From Bradyrhizobium sp. KBS0727 (GTDB lineage: Bacteria > Pseudomonadota > Alphaproteobacteria > Rhizobiales > Xanthobacteraceae): a DNA stretch of 64,000 nucleotides. Location: positions 5,389,501 through 5,453,500 of the forward strand of contig NZ_CP042176.1 of the NCBI RefSeq assembly GCF_005937885.2, written 5' to 3'. The position numbers and the translations under genes are program-made. The notes under the pieces are model-generated. The model made no database searches. It was given only the letters and a program-made list of their open reading frames with translations, and was not told the DNA's origin. Shown here in pieces: positions 43,647 through 51,662 of this stretch (within the stretch, counting starts at the first letter, position 1; every line of letters begins with the position of its first letter).

Positions 43647-44351
43647 TCAGACTCCCAAATATGCCTGCTTGATGGTGTCGGTCGACAGCATCTCCGCCGC
43701 AGTGCCCGACGCGCGAATGGTGCCTGCTTCGAGCAGATAGGCGCGATCGACCACTTTCAGCACCTGCTGCACGTTCTGCTCGACGATCAACACCGTCAGC
43801 CCGCCGGCCCTGATGCGCTTGACCAGTTCGAACACCTGCTGCACCACGACCGGCGCGAGGCCCGCCGACGGCTCGTCGAGCAGCAGCAGTTTCGGGTCCG
43901 ACATCAGCGCGCGGCCGATCGCGCACATCTGCTGCTCGCCGCCGGACATGGTGCCGGCCATCTGGCTGCGCCGTTCCTTCATGCGCGGAAACAGGTCGAA
44001 CACGAATTCCAGCCGCTCGGCATATCTGGCGCGGGCGCCGGGCATGTAGGCGCCCATCTTCAGATTGTCGTCGACCGAGAGCCGCGGAAACAGCCGGCGG
44101 TTTTCCGGCACATGGGCAATGCCGAGATCGACGATGCGATGCGCCGGCGTTGCCAGCACGTCGGTCCCCTCCATCGCGATCGCGCCTTTGGTGGGCCGGA
44201 TCAGGCCGGAGATCACCCGCATCAACGTGGTCTTGCCGGCGCCGTTGGGGCCGATCACACCGACCGCTTCGCCCGCCTTGACCTCGAGCGACACGTCGAA
44301 CAGCGCCTGAAAGCTGCCATAGCCTGCATCGAGCGATTTCAGTTCCAGCAT
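43647..44351 (-). CDS. livF: Branched-chain amino acid type ABC transporter ATPase (LivF)
   Basis: A 234-residue ATPase subunit. Walker A is GPNGAGKTTLM, the signature motif is MSGGEQQMCAIGRAL, Walker B is LLLLDEPSAGLAP and the switch histidine position is taken by EQN (VLIVEQNVQQVL), as usual in LivF. The family-specific IAHVPENRRLFPRLSVDDNL segment is present. It is separated from livG by 2 bp and from livH by 7 bp. Confidence 0.94.
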   Translation of the reverse strand: MLELKSLDAGYGSFQALFDVSLEVKAGEAVGVIGPNGAGKTTLMRVISGLIRPTKGAIAMEGTDVLATPAHRIVDLGIAHVPENRRLFPRLSVDDNLKMGAYMPGARARYAERLEFVFDLFPRMKERRSQMAGTMSGGEQQMCAIGRALMSDPKLLLLDEPSAGLAPVVVQQVFELVKRIRAGGLTVLIVEQNVQQVLKVVDRAYLLEAGTIRASGTAAEMLSTDTIKQAYLGV

Positions 44352-44353
44352 GA

Positions 44354-45121
44354 CTAGACCCCTGCCCGGCGGCGCGCTTCGGCGGCCGCGACCTGGCTCT
44401 CGTCGGCATCAGTGCCGAGATAGACCTCGATCACCCTGGGATCCCCAGCCACTTCGCTCGGCAATCCCTCTGAAATCTTCTCACCATGATCGAGCACCAT
44501 CACGCGATCGACCACCCGCATCAGGACGCCCATGATGTGCTCGACCCAGATGATGGTGATGCCGAGTTCGTCGCGGATCTTGCGCAGCATGTCGGCCGCC
44601 TGATCCATCTCGGTCTCATCGAGCCCGCCGAGGCTTTCGTCGGCGAGCAGGAGTTTCGGGCCGGTCGCCAGCGCCTTGGCCAGTTCGAGCTTTTTCAGGC
44701 CGGCGGCGCCGAGCCCGTCGACGCTGGCATGGCGATCGGTCGACAGGCCGACCATGTGAAGCGCCTTTTCCGCGGCTTCGTCGGCCTTGGCCCGGCTGTG
44801 CCGGCCCTGGCCGTAGTAACCGGCCAGCGCCACGTTTTCGAAGATCGTGAGCCGGTGAAACGGCCGCGGAATCTGGAAGGTGCGGCCGATGCCGCCGTTG
44901 ATGATACGGTGCGGTACCTGGCCCGCGAGTTCCACGCCGTTGAACATGATCGAGCCTGCCGTCGGAATCAGCGTGCCCGACAGCATGTTGAAGATCGTGC
45001 TCTTGCCGGAGCCGTTGGGGCCGATCAGGCCGAGAATCTCGCCCTGCTCGACCCGAAACGACACGCCGTTAACAGCGGTGAAGCCGCCGAAGCGCTTCAC
45101 CAACCCGTCTACAACAAGCAC
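44354..45121 (-). CDS. livG: Branched-chain amino acid type ABC transporter ATPase (LivG)
   Basis: A 255-residue ATPase subunit. Walker A is GPNGSGKSTIF, and the LivG hallmark RTFQIPRPFHRLTIFENVAL follows. The expected ABC signature is unusual: GAAGLKKLELAKALATGP replaces the common LS(Y/G)GxQ, an alteration found in some LivG proteins. Walker B is KLLLADESLGGLDE; the switch His is in IIWVEHIMGVLMRV. It starts about 60 bp after the binding-protein gene. Confidence 0.92.
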   Translation of the reverse strand: MLVVDGLVKRFGGFTAVNGVSFRVEQGEILGLIGPNGSGKSTIFNMLSGTLIPTAGSIMFNGVELAGQVPHRIINGGIGRTFQIPRPFHRLTIFENVALAGYYGQGRHSRAKADEAAEKALHMVGLSTDRHASVDGLGAAGLKKLELAKALATGPKLLLADESLGGLDETEMDQAADMLRKIRDELGITIIWVEHIMGVLMRVVDRVMVLDHGEKISEGLPSEVAGDPRVIEVYLGTDADESQVAAAEARRRAGV

Positions 45122-45179
45122 CCCAGAACCTCCGCTTAACCCGCTTGTCCCAGCCGTGTCGTGTCAGACCTGACTCGAC

Positions 45180-46490
45180 CTACTGGTTGCTGAACGTGGT
45201 CCCCTTCGGCAAAGGCAGCACGGTCTCGCGCTGCATCTGGCTCTTCGGCCACACGACGTAGGACTTGTCGTCGATGTACTGCAGCACCACCGGGAACGAG
45301 CGCTCGTTCTGGCCGGCCATCTGGGTACCCTCGCCAAAGAACTTGACGCCAAAGCCGAGCATGGTGCCGCCTTCAGGAATATCCGTGTCGAGCGCGGCCT
45401 TGCGCAGGGCTTCCGGATCGACGCCGCCATACTTCTTGATCGCCCGCGGCAGCACGTCGTCGAGGAAGACATAGGCGTTCGAGGCGCCGATGCCGACATG
45501 GGCGGAACGGATCGCCACGCCAGGCTTCAGTCTGTCGAACTCCTCGCCGACCATCTTGATGACGGCCGGCAGCTTCGGATCCATGGTCTTCTGGTTGGCG
45601 AGCCAGATCGAGATCGGGTCGGTGTTGAAGAGGTAGTTGGCGTCGGTGCCGAGGCCTTCCTTCAGCTTCTCGTATACGCCATAGCCCGCGCCATGACCGA
45701 CGATGGCGCCGAACTTCAATCCCTGTTCGCGCGCCTGCCGGAACAGCAGCGTGATATCGGGGTTGTAGCCCGTGTGGAAGATCACGTCGGGCTTGGCGCG
45801 CTTCAGCTTGGTGACCAGCGCGGAGAGGTCGGGGGCGGTCGCTGAATAACCTTCCTTCAGCACCAGGTTGAAGCCGGCCTTCTTGACGCCGGCCTCGTTG
45901 CCCTTCGCCACGTCGACGCCATAGGCGCCGTCCTCGTGAATGATGGCCACCCGCAGATCCTTCGGCTCCTTGCCGAATTTGGACATCGAGTTCTGCGCGA
46001 TGAAGTCCGTCGTCATCATGCCGTACTGGTCGCCGGCCGCCTGCGGACGGAACACGTATTTATAGTTCTTGCTGTCGAACACGCCGGAGGAAATGCAGGT
46101 GGTAATCCACATGAACTTCTTCATCTGGTCGACGCGCGAGGCCACCGGCACGCATTGCGCCGACGAGAAGAAGCCCATCAGCATGTCGACTTTTTCCTGC
46201 TCGAGCAGGCGCACCGCCTCGTTGATGGCGATGTCGGGCTTGCTCTGGGCGTCGGCGTAAACCGCCTCGACCTTGTAACCCTCGACGCCGGTCTTGGCGT
46301 AGTGGTCGAGCATGATCTTGACGCCGGTATATTGCAGCTCCGAACCGCCGCCGGCGAGCGGGCCGGTGAGATCGAAAATGACGCCGATCTTGATCTTCTT
46401 TTCCTGAGCCTGGGCGGATACCGCCATCCCCAGCACCGCGACAGCGGCCGACACCCCAACAAGCAGGCGTGCGAAATTGCGCACCGGCAT
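45180..46490 (-). CDS. ABC transporter substrate-binding protein (LivK/Peripla_BP_6 type)
   Basis: A 436-residue periplasmic binding protein with signal peptide LLVGVSAAVAVLGMAVSAQA. The mature protein begins KKIKIGVIFDLTGPLAGGGS, the type I fold opening. Other features are ARLLEQEKVDMLMGFFSSAQ-type sequence around residue 100 and VAIIHEDGAYGVDVAKGNEA in the middle. It is first in the operon with livG, livF, livH and livM. Ligand cannot be assigned; such long members often bind amides, aromatic acids or small peptides in place of branched-chain amino acids. Confidence 0.92.
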   Translation of the reverse strand: MPVRNFARLLVGVSAAVAVLGMAVSAQAQEKKIKIGVIFDLTGPLAGGGSELQYTGVKIMLDHYAKTGVEGYKVEAVYADAQSKPDIAINEAVRLLEQEKVDMLMGFFSSAQCVPVASRVDQMKKFMWITTCISSGVFDSKNYKYVFRPQAAGDQYGMMTTDFIAQNSMSKFGKEPKDLRVAIIHEDGAYGVDVAKGNEAGVKKAGFNLVLKEGYSATAPDLSALVTKLKRAKPDVIFHTGYNPDITLLFRQAREQGLKFGAIVGHGAGYGVYEKLKEGLGTDANYLFNTDPISIWLANQKTMDPKLPAVIKMVGEEFDRLKPGVAIRSAHVGIGASNAYVFLDDVLPRAIKKYGGVDPEALRKAALDTDIPEGGTMLGFGVKFFGEGTQMAGQNERSFPVVLQYIDDKSYVVWPKSQMQRETVLPLPKGTTFSNQ

Positions 46491-46628
46491 GAAATCCTCC
46501 CTGGACGATTGTGCACTGCGTCTTTTTTGTTTTAACGCCGCCCATCACATTGATAGCGCGGACCGATGTCAAGCGCATTGCAGCGCCACAACGACGCGGA
46601 TACACCTCGCACGGCGCGCGCCTGCACG

Positions 46629-47345
46629 TCAGGGTTGGGTTGACAACTGGGCTTCGATAAACGCGGTCACGAAATCCGGCATCGCCGACGTGAGATCGAA
46701 TGTGCCGCGCACCAGATGAATATCCGACAATTCCGGCGACTGTTGCAAAGCAAGATTGCCCACAATCCGGGCACGCAACGCTTCGCCCGGCATATCGACG
46801 CGCAGAACCTTGATCATCGCCACCGCGGGACCGGTGAAGACGCAGTGCCAATGCGCTTCGCCCCGATAATCGGCCGGCGCCAACCCGGTCTCCTCCTCCA
46901 GCTCGCGCGCGACGCTGCCGGATATGTCGACCGCGCCATCCCGGATGTCGTCGAGATCGGGCGTGCCTGAGGGAAAATAGATCCGCCCGGCATTGGAGGT
47001 GTGCCGGCCCATCTCGCCAAGCACGAACGCACCGTCGCTGCTGAGCAGCGCACCCATGCCGAAGCCGTTGAAGACGCTTTTGTCGGCAAAGCCCCAGTCG
47101 CGCCAGGCCAGGAAGCTCGCGAAATCGGTCTCGAAATAGCTGGCGCTGAGCCGCTCGCCGGAAAACACCGGATTGCGCCCGAGCAGGACGCGGCCGTTCC
47201 ACAGCGCAGGATTTTCGCGCAGCTGCGCCGCAAAGTGCGCGTCGATCTCGGCGCGGCGTTCGCGCGCGAACGGCCACGGCCATGCTTCCACGGCCAGATC
47301 GAGCGCGGTGACGCGGTGAATGACCAGCGTGCTCATGCCACTCAC
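46629..47345 (-). CDS. Nudix hydrolase
   Basis: A 238-residue protein with a Nudix core near residue 130. The helix carries VARELEEETGL, matching the REuxEExGu part of the box. The first glutamate of the full GX5EX7REUXEEXGU motif is not in place (DGAVDISGSVARELEEE has Val there). This departure occurs in some members. The N-terminal 100 residues (RRAEIDAHFAAQLRENPALW and FETDFASFLAWRDWGF) resemble a class that acts on nucleotide sugars or CoA-like substrates. It stands alone between two transport operons. An ATG three codons downstream is an equal start. Substrate unknown. Confidence 0.8.
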   Translation of the reverse strand: MSGMSTLVIHRVTALDLAVEAWPWPFARERRAEIDAHFAAQLRENPALWNGRVLLGRNPVFSGERLSASYFETDFASFLAWRDWGFADKSVFNGFGMGALLSSDGAFVLGEMGRHTSNAGRIYFPSGTPDLDDIRDGAVDISGSVARELEEETGLAPADYRGEAHWHCVFTGPAVAMIKVLRVDMPGEALRARIVGNLALQQSPELSDIHLVRGTFDLTSAMPDFVTAFIEAQLSTQP

Positions 47346-47376
47346 CGCGTCATTTCACTCGTATATCAAGTCAACA

Positions 47377-48405
47377 TCATTTGGCGTTCATGCCCGTGGT
47401 CTTCTTGACCTGGTCGACGAACTTGTTGGTCCAGGTCTTGGTCACGTCGATATTGGCCTTGGCGACCTCAGGCGAACCCTCGCTGAACACCGCGAGCACC
47501 GCGTCGGCGCCCTTGGGATCCATCTTGCCGGTCTCCGAATACATCGGGATCGTGTTCTTCAGTGCGGCGAGATAGAGCTCCTTGTTCTTGCCGACGATTT
47601 CCTCCGGCATTTTCGCCATGATCTCTTCCGGCGAATGCGAATGAATCCAGCTCAGCGTGTTGACGATGGCCGTGGTCAGCGCCTGCACGTCCTTTTCGTG
47701 CGAATTGACCCATGCCGTGGTCGAATACAACGCGCCGCCCGGATATTCGCCTCCGAACAGAGCCAGCGTATCCTTCTGCGTACGGGTATCGGCGAGAATT
47801 TTGAGGTCCTTGTGGCTGCCCTGCAGCACCGTGACCGCGGGATCGAGCATCACGGCCGCATCGATCTGGCCCTGTTCCATCGCCGCCACCGCTGTCGCGC
47901 CGAGGCCGACGCCGATGACCGCGGCGCTGGTGGGGTCGAGGCCGTTTTTCTTCAAAAGAAACTTCAGGAAAAAATCCGTCGAGGAGCCCGGCGCGCTGAC
48001 GCCGACCTTCTTGCCGGCGAGATCCTTGATCGACTTGATTTCGGCGGTGTGCGAGGGCGACACGACAAGCACCAGCCCAGGATAGCGGTCATAGACCACG
48101 AACGACTGCAGTTCCTGCTTCTTGGCGGCCAGATTGACGCAATGGTCGAAATAGCCGGAAACCACGTCGGCGCTGCCGCCGAGCACGGCTTTGAGCGCGT
48201 CCGAACCGCCCTTGAGGTCGACCAGTTCGACGCTGAGGCCGGCCTTGTCGAATTCGCCGAGCTGCTTGGCCAGCACCGTCGGCAGGTAGCACAGGCAAGC
48301 GCCGCCCCCGACCGCGACCGTGATCGTGCTTTGCGCTGCGGCAAAACCCGACGTCAGCGCCAACGCCAGCAGCGTTCCGGCCAGCCGGCCAAACAGTTTC
48401 TTCAT
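47377..48405 (-). CDS. ABC transporter substrate-binding protein, NitT/TauT type
   Basis: About 342 residues with signal peptide MKKLFGRLAGTLLALALTSG. The SsuA/THI5-like fold is indicated by ACLCYLPTVLAKQLGEFDKA, GLSVELVDLKGGSDALKAVL, and the IKDLAGKKVGVSAPGSSTDF block. A CLCYLP cysteine pair near the ligand entrance is notable. The ATG follows GGAGGAAACC. The permease and ATPase genes of the same family lie 0.7 kb upstream in the same direction, separated by a repeat and a plus-strand cupin gene. The ligand may be a sulfonate, taurine, aromatic acid or pyrimidine precursor. Confidence 0.9.
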   Translation of the reverse strand: MKKLFGRLAGTLLALALTSGFAAAQSTITVAVGGGACLCYLPTVLAKQLGEFDKAGLSVELVDLKGGSDALKAVLGGSADVVSGYFDHCVNLAAKKQELQSFVVYDRYPGLVLVVSPSHTAEIKSIKDLAGKKVGVSAPGSSTDFFLKFLLKKNGLDPTSAAVIGVGLGATAVAAMEQGQIDAAVMLDPAVTVLQGSHKDLKILADTRTQKDTLALFGGEYPGGALYSTTAWVNSHEKDVQALTTAIVNTLSWIHSHSPEEIMAKMPEEIVGKNKELYLAALKNTIPMYSETGKMDPKGADAVLAVFSEGSPEVAKANIDVTKTWTNKFVDQVKKTTGMNAK

Positions 48406-48467
48406 GGTTTCCTCCATTCGGTTGCCGGCAACATAGTGCAGCGCACCTGCCTTGAGAAGCTTTACGC

Positions 48468-48503
48468 TGTCATTCCGGGATGGCTGGTCAAGCCAGAACC
48501 AGC
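48468..48503. repeat. Partial repeat of the GTCATTCCGG family
   Basis: TGTCATTCCGGGATGGCTGG followed by a CCAG arm forms a small hairpin, like one end of the repeat at 35735. It lies in the promoter gap between the binding-protein and cupin genes. Confidence 0.5.
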
Positions 48504-48547
48504 GAACTAGCATCGCCGTACAAAAAACGCTCCAGGGAGGACACCCC

Positions 48548-48997
48548 ATGAATCGCATCACCATGACACTGTCGATCGCCGCCGCCTTTGCCGCCGGTTG
48601 CGGTGTCACGCATCTGCTGCGCCCGGCGCTGGCCGCTGACACCATACAAGCGCAGGTTATCCATACCGGCGATCTCGAAGGCGACGCGCTGTCGCCGGCC
48701 AACGCCGGCGGCATGCGCAACAAGACGTTCGTCTCGGTCGACGGCGCGACCATCTCGATCCAGGACGGCAGCCCGCCCAAGCATCTGCATGCCAACGCCA
48801 ACGAGATTCAGTACATCCTCGAAGGCAAGGGCACGATCTGGCTCGGCGACAAGGAAGTGCAGGTAAAGCCGGGCGATCTCGTCATCATCCCGAAGGGCAC
48901 GCCACATGGCGGCACCAAGCCCGACGGCCGCACCATCAAGGCGATCGCCATCAAGACCCCGCCGCAGGCGCCGGATGACGTCAAGCTATTGAACTGA
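48548..48997 (+). CDS. Exported cupin domain protein
   Basis: About 149 residues with an N-terminal signal-like segment MTLSIAAAFAAGCGVTHLLR. The cupin core has the first metal motif as GSPPKHLHANANEIQYILEG and the second as KPGDLVIIPKGTPHGGTKPD. Both histidine sets needed for a metal site are present. The ATG follows GGGAGGACACC; a longer open frame upstream is not supported. It is divergent from the NitT/TauT-type binding-protein gene. It may be a small periplasmic enzyme or binding protein; function unknown. Confidence 0.82.
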   Translation: MNRITMTLSIAAAFAAGCGVTHLLRPALAADTIQAQVIHTGDLEGDALSPANAGGMRNKTFVSVDGATISIQDGSPPKHLHANANEIQYILEGKGTIWLGDKEVQVKPGDLVIIPKGTPHGGTKPDGRTIKAIAIKTPPQAPDDVKLLN

Positions 48998-49016
48998 CGG
49001 CGCGGTTCTCTCTTCC

Positions 49017-49131
49017 GTCATTGCGAGCGAAGCGAAGCAATCCATTTCTCCGCGCAACGAGGAATGGATTGCTTCCGCCTTCGCTCGTTGAGCTACGGCG
49101 GACAGGTCGTCGCTTTGCTCCTCGCAATGAC
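49017..49131. repeat. Palindromic repeat of the GTCATTGCGAG family
   Basis: Starts GTCATTGCGAGCGAAGCGAA and ends CTCCTCGCAATGAC, so it is a long imperfect inverted repeat. The inner part holds GCAATCCATT and AATGGATTGC as a second inverted pair. A related copy is at 53236-53317. Confidence 0.8.
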
Positions 49132-49139
49132 GAAAAACG

Positions 49140-49928
49140 CTATCCCCGGCTCTCCGACGCGGCCGGCCGCCACACCAGCAGCCGCTTCTCCACCACCGTC
49201 ACCGCCATGTCGATCAGGATGACGAAGGCCGACAGCACGAACATGCCGGCGAACACGCCGGCGACGTCGAACACGCCTTCGGCCTGCTGGATCAGGTAGC
49301 CGAGGCCGGCCGCCGATCCCAGATATTCGCCGACCACGGCGCCGACGACCGCAAAGCCGACCGAGGTGTGCAGCGAGGAGAACATCCACGACAGCGCCGA
49401 CGGCCAGTAGACGTGGCGCATCAGTTGCCGCTCGTTCATGCCGAGCATGCGGCCGTTGTCGAGCACCGTGTTGGAGACTTCCTTGACGCCCTGATAGACG
49501 TTGAAGAACACGATGAAGAACACCAGCGTCACGCCGAGCGCGACCTTGGACCAGATGCCGAGCCCCAGCCACAGCGTGAAGATAGGCGCCAGAACCACGC
49601 GCGGCAGCGCGTTGACCATCTTCACATAGGGATCGAACACCGCCGCGACGCGCGGCTGGCGCGCGAACCAGAAGCCGACCAGGACGCCGCCGAGCGAGCC
49701 GATCACGAAAGCCAGGATCGACTCCCACAGCGTGATGATCAGGTGCTTCCAGATCACGCCGGTGGCGAACCAATGCACGATCTGACTGAAGACATCGACC
49801 GGGTTGGAGAAGAAAAACGGCGGCAGCCACATGCGGCCGAACACCGGAACCGTGGCAAAGAACTGCCACAGCCCGAGGGCGACAACGGCGACCAGCAATT
49901 GCAGCAACAAGAGCGTCGAGCGGGACAT
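49140..49928 (-). CDS. ABC transporter permease, NitT/TauT (SsuC/TauC) type
   Basis: A 262-residue inner-membrane permease with about six helices. The EAA-like loop reads YQGVKEVSNTVLDNGRMLGM and the family motif ALPRVVLAPIFTLWLGLGIW is clear. WPSALSWMFSSLHTSVGFAV follows it. Its ATG overlaps the stop of the ATPase gene (TGATG). It works with that ATPase and with the binding protein encoded downstream. Confidence 0.92.
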   Translation of the reverse strand: MSRSTLLLLQLLVAVVALGLWQFFATVPVFGRMWLPPFFFSNPVDVFSQIVHWFATGVIWKHLIITLWESILAFVIGSLGGVLVGFWFARQPRVAAVFDPYVKMVNALPRVVLAPIFTLWLGLGIWSKVALGVTLVFFIVFFNVYQGVKEVSNTVLDNGRMLGMNERQLMRHVYWPSALSWMFSSLHTSVGFAVVGAVVGEYLGSAAGLGYLIQQAEGVFDVAGVFAGMFVLSAFVILIDMAVTVVEKRLLVWRPAASESRG

Positions 49929-50752
49929 CAGCCGGCCTCCGCCACTAGCGAAGATTGCGCGTAGCCCTTCAACACCTCATCCTTCAAAACACTCCATATT
50001 TCACGGTGAAGCGAGTGAAATTCCTTTTCCATGCGGATTTCGGAAATGTCGCGCGGCCGCGGCAGCGCCACCCGCCAATCGCCGATGATGCGCGCGCTCG
50101 GCCCCGCCGACATGATGACGACACGGTCGGCCAGCGCGATCGCTTCTTCCAGATCGTGGGTGACGAACAATACCGCCTTGCGGTCGGCGTTCCACAGTTC
50201 CAGCAGCAGGTTGCCCATGATCTGTCGGGTCTGGGCATCGAGCGGCCCGAACGGCTCGTCCATCAGCAATATCTTGGGATCGCGAATCAGGACCTGCGCG
50301 AGCCCGACGCGCTTGCGCTGGCCGCCCGACAGCATGTGCGGATAGCGGTTGCCAAACGCACCAAGCCCCACCGAGGTCAGCCATCCCTGCGCGCGCTGCA
50401 GCGCCTGCTCGCGCGGCGCGCCGGCGACCTCAAGCCCGATGGCGACATTGTCGATCGCGGTCTTCCAGGGGAACAGCGCATCGGCCTGAAACAGATAGCC
50501 GGCATCCCGGTTCAGGCCGTTCAGCGGCTGGTCGAAGATCTTCACCGATCCCGCCGCAGGCTTCAGCAGCCCGGCCGCGACGTTGAGCAGCGTCGATTTT
50601 CCGCAGCCGGTGGGGCCGACGATGGCGACGAACTCGCCATGGGCTATGGAAAGATCGGCCCGTTCCACGGCGGTATAGACCCGGTCCCCGGCCAGCCGGA
50701 ATGCCACCGTCGCCTCTTCGAGCGCGATCGCCGTCGGCTGTGCCGTATCCAC
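49928..50752 (-). CDS. ABC transporter ATPase, NitT/TauT (SsuB/TauB) type
   Basis: A 274-residue ATPase. Walker A is GPTGCGKSTLL, the Q-loop lies in GYLFQADALFPWKTAIDNVA, the signature is MLSGGQRKRVGLAQVL, Walker B is ILLMDEPFGPLDAQ and the switch His follows in VLFVTHDLEEAIALADRVV. These are the hallmarks of nitrate, sulfonate and taurine ATPases. It starts the operon; a divergent osmoprotectant-type system begins about 120 bp away. Confidence 0.94.
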   Translation of the reverse strand: MDTAQPTAIALEEATVAFRLAGDRVYTAVERADLSIAHGEFVAIVGPTGCGKSTLLNVAAGLLKPAAGSVKIFDQPLNGLNRDAGYLFQADALFPWKTAIDNVAIGLEVAGAPREQALQRAQGWLTSVGLGAFGNRYPHMLSGGQRKRVGLAQVLIRDPKILLMDEPFGPLDAQTRQIMGNLLLELWNADRKAVLFVTHDLEEAIALADRVVIMSAGPSARIIGDWRVALPRPRDISEIRMEKEFHSLHREIWSVLKDEVLKGYAQSSLVAEAG

Positions 50753-50876
50753 CCTGTCTTCTCCCGGTTTGGACAGATGCCTTAGCGGTTCAGAAGGATA
50801 AGTTCAACGCGGCGTAACGGCATGCTAGTTGGTGGTTCACACCCTCCCCTGGAGGTGAGAACCGAGATCGCATTGC

Positions 50877-51662
50877 ATGCCGCCGCCCCTGATCTCCTAT
50901 AAGGATGTCGCAAAGACCTTCGACGGCGGCCGCGTGGTCGCCGTCGACGACGTTTCGCTGGAGGTCGCCGAGGGCGAGTTTCTGGCCATCGTCGGCGGCT
51001 CCGGCTCGGGCAAGACCACGCTGTTGCGGCTGGCGAACCGGCTGATCGAGGCCGACCGCGGCCGCATCACGGTCGAGGGCGAGGATATCGGCGACGTCGA
51101 CCCGATCGGATTGCGCCGGCGGATCGGCTATGTGTTCCAGAGCGGCGGGTTGTTTCCGCATATCAGCGTCGCCGGCAATATCGGCATCACGCCCATGCTC
51201 TTGGGCACGCCGGCCGACGAAATTGCCGCGCGCGTGGATGAACTGCTCGACCTGGTGCGGCTCGACCGCGCGCAATATCGCGACCGCCTGCCGCATGAGC
51301 TCTCCGGCGGCCAGCGCCAGCGCGTCGGCGTGGCCCGCGCGCTTGCCGCGAGGCCGCGCATCGTATTGATGGACGAACCGTTCGGCGCGCTCGATCCCCT
51401 CACCCGCGATGCGCTCGGCGACGATTATCGCGCGCTGCATCGCAAATTCGGCCTGACCACCGTCATGATCACCCACGACATGACCGAGGCTATCTTGCTG
51501 GCCGACCGCGTCGCCGTCATGCAAGGCGGCCGGCTGCTGGCGGAAGGTACGCCGGCAGAACTCTCCCGAAGCGGCGATCGCTATGTCGGCGAACTCCTGC
51601 GCACGCCGCGGCGGCAGGCCGAGCGGCTGGGCGACTTGCTGCCGCCGGATGGCGCCACATGA
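50877..51662 (+). CDS. ABC transporter ATPase, osmoprotectant (OpuCA/ProV) type
   Basis: A 261-residue ATPase. Walker A is GGSGSGKTTLL, followed by the family segment RRRIGYVFQSGGLFPHISVA. The signature is ELSGGQRQRVGVARAL and Walker B is IVLMDEPFGALDPLTR. The switch His is in TVMITHDMTEAILLADRVAV. No C-terminal CBS pair is present, unlike OpuCA with CBS domains. The permease-binding protein fusion gene overlaps its stop by ATGA. A purine-rich GGAGGTGAGA lies about 25 bp upstream, further than a normal ribosome binding site, so an upstream non-ATG start is not excluded. Confidence 0.92.
   Translation: MPPPLISYKDVAKTFDGGRVVAVDDVSLEVAEGEFLAIVGGSGSGKTTLLRLANRLIEADRGRITVEGEDIGDVDPIGLRRRIGYVFQSGGLFPHISVAGNIGITPMLLGTPADEIAARVDELLDLVRLDRAQYRDRLPHELSGGQRQRVGVARALAARPRIVLMDEPFGALDPLTRDALGDDYRALHRKFGLTTVMITHDMTEAILLADRVAVMQGGRLLAEGTPAELSRSGDRYVGELLRTPRRQAERLGDLLPPDGAT

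Noticed and set aside
48406..48801. Upstream extension of the NitT/TauT-type binding-protein gene
   Set aside because: It overlaps the cupin gene and promoter gap on the other strand. The signal peptide with GGAGG fixes the start.
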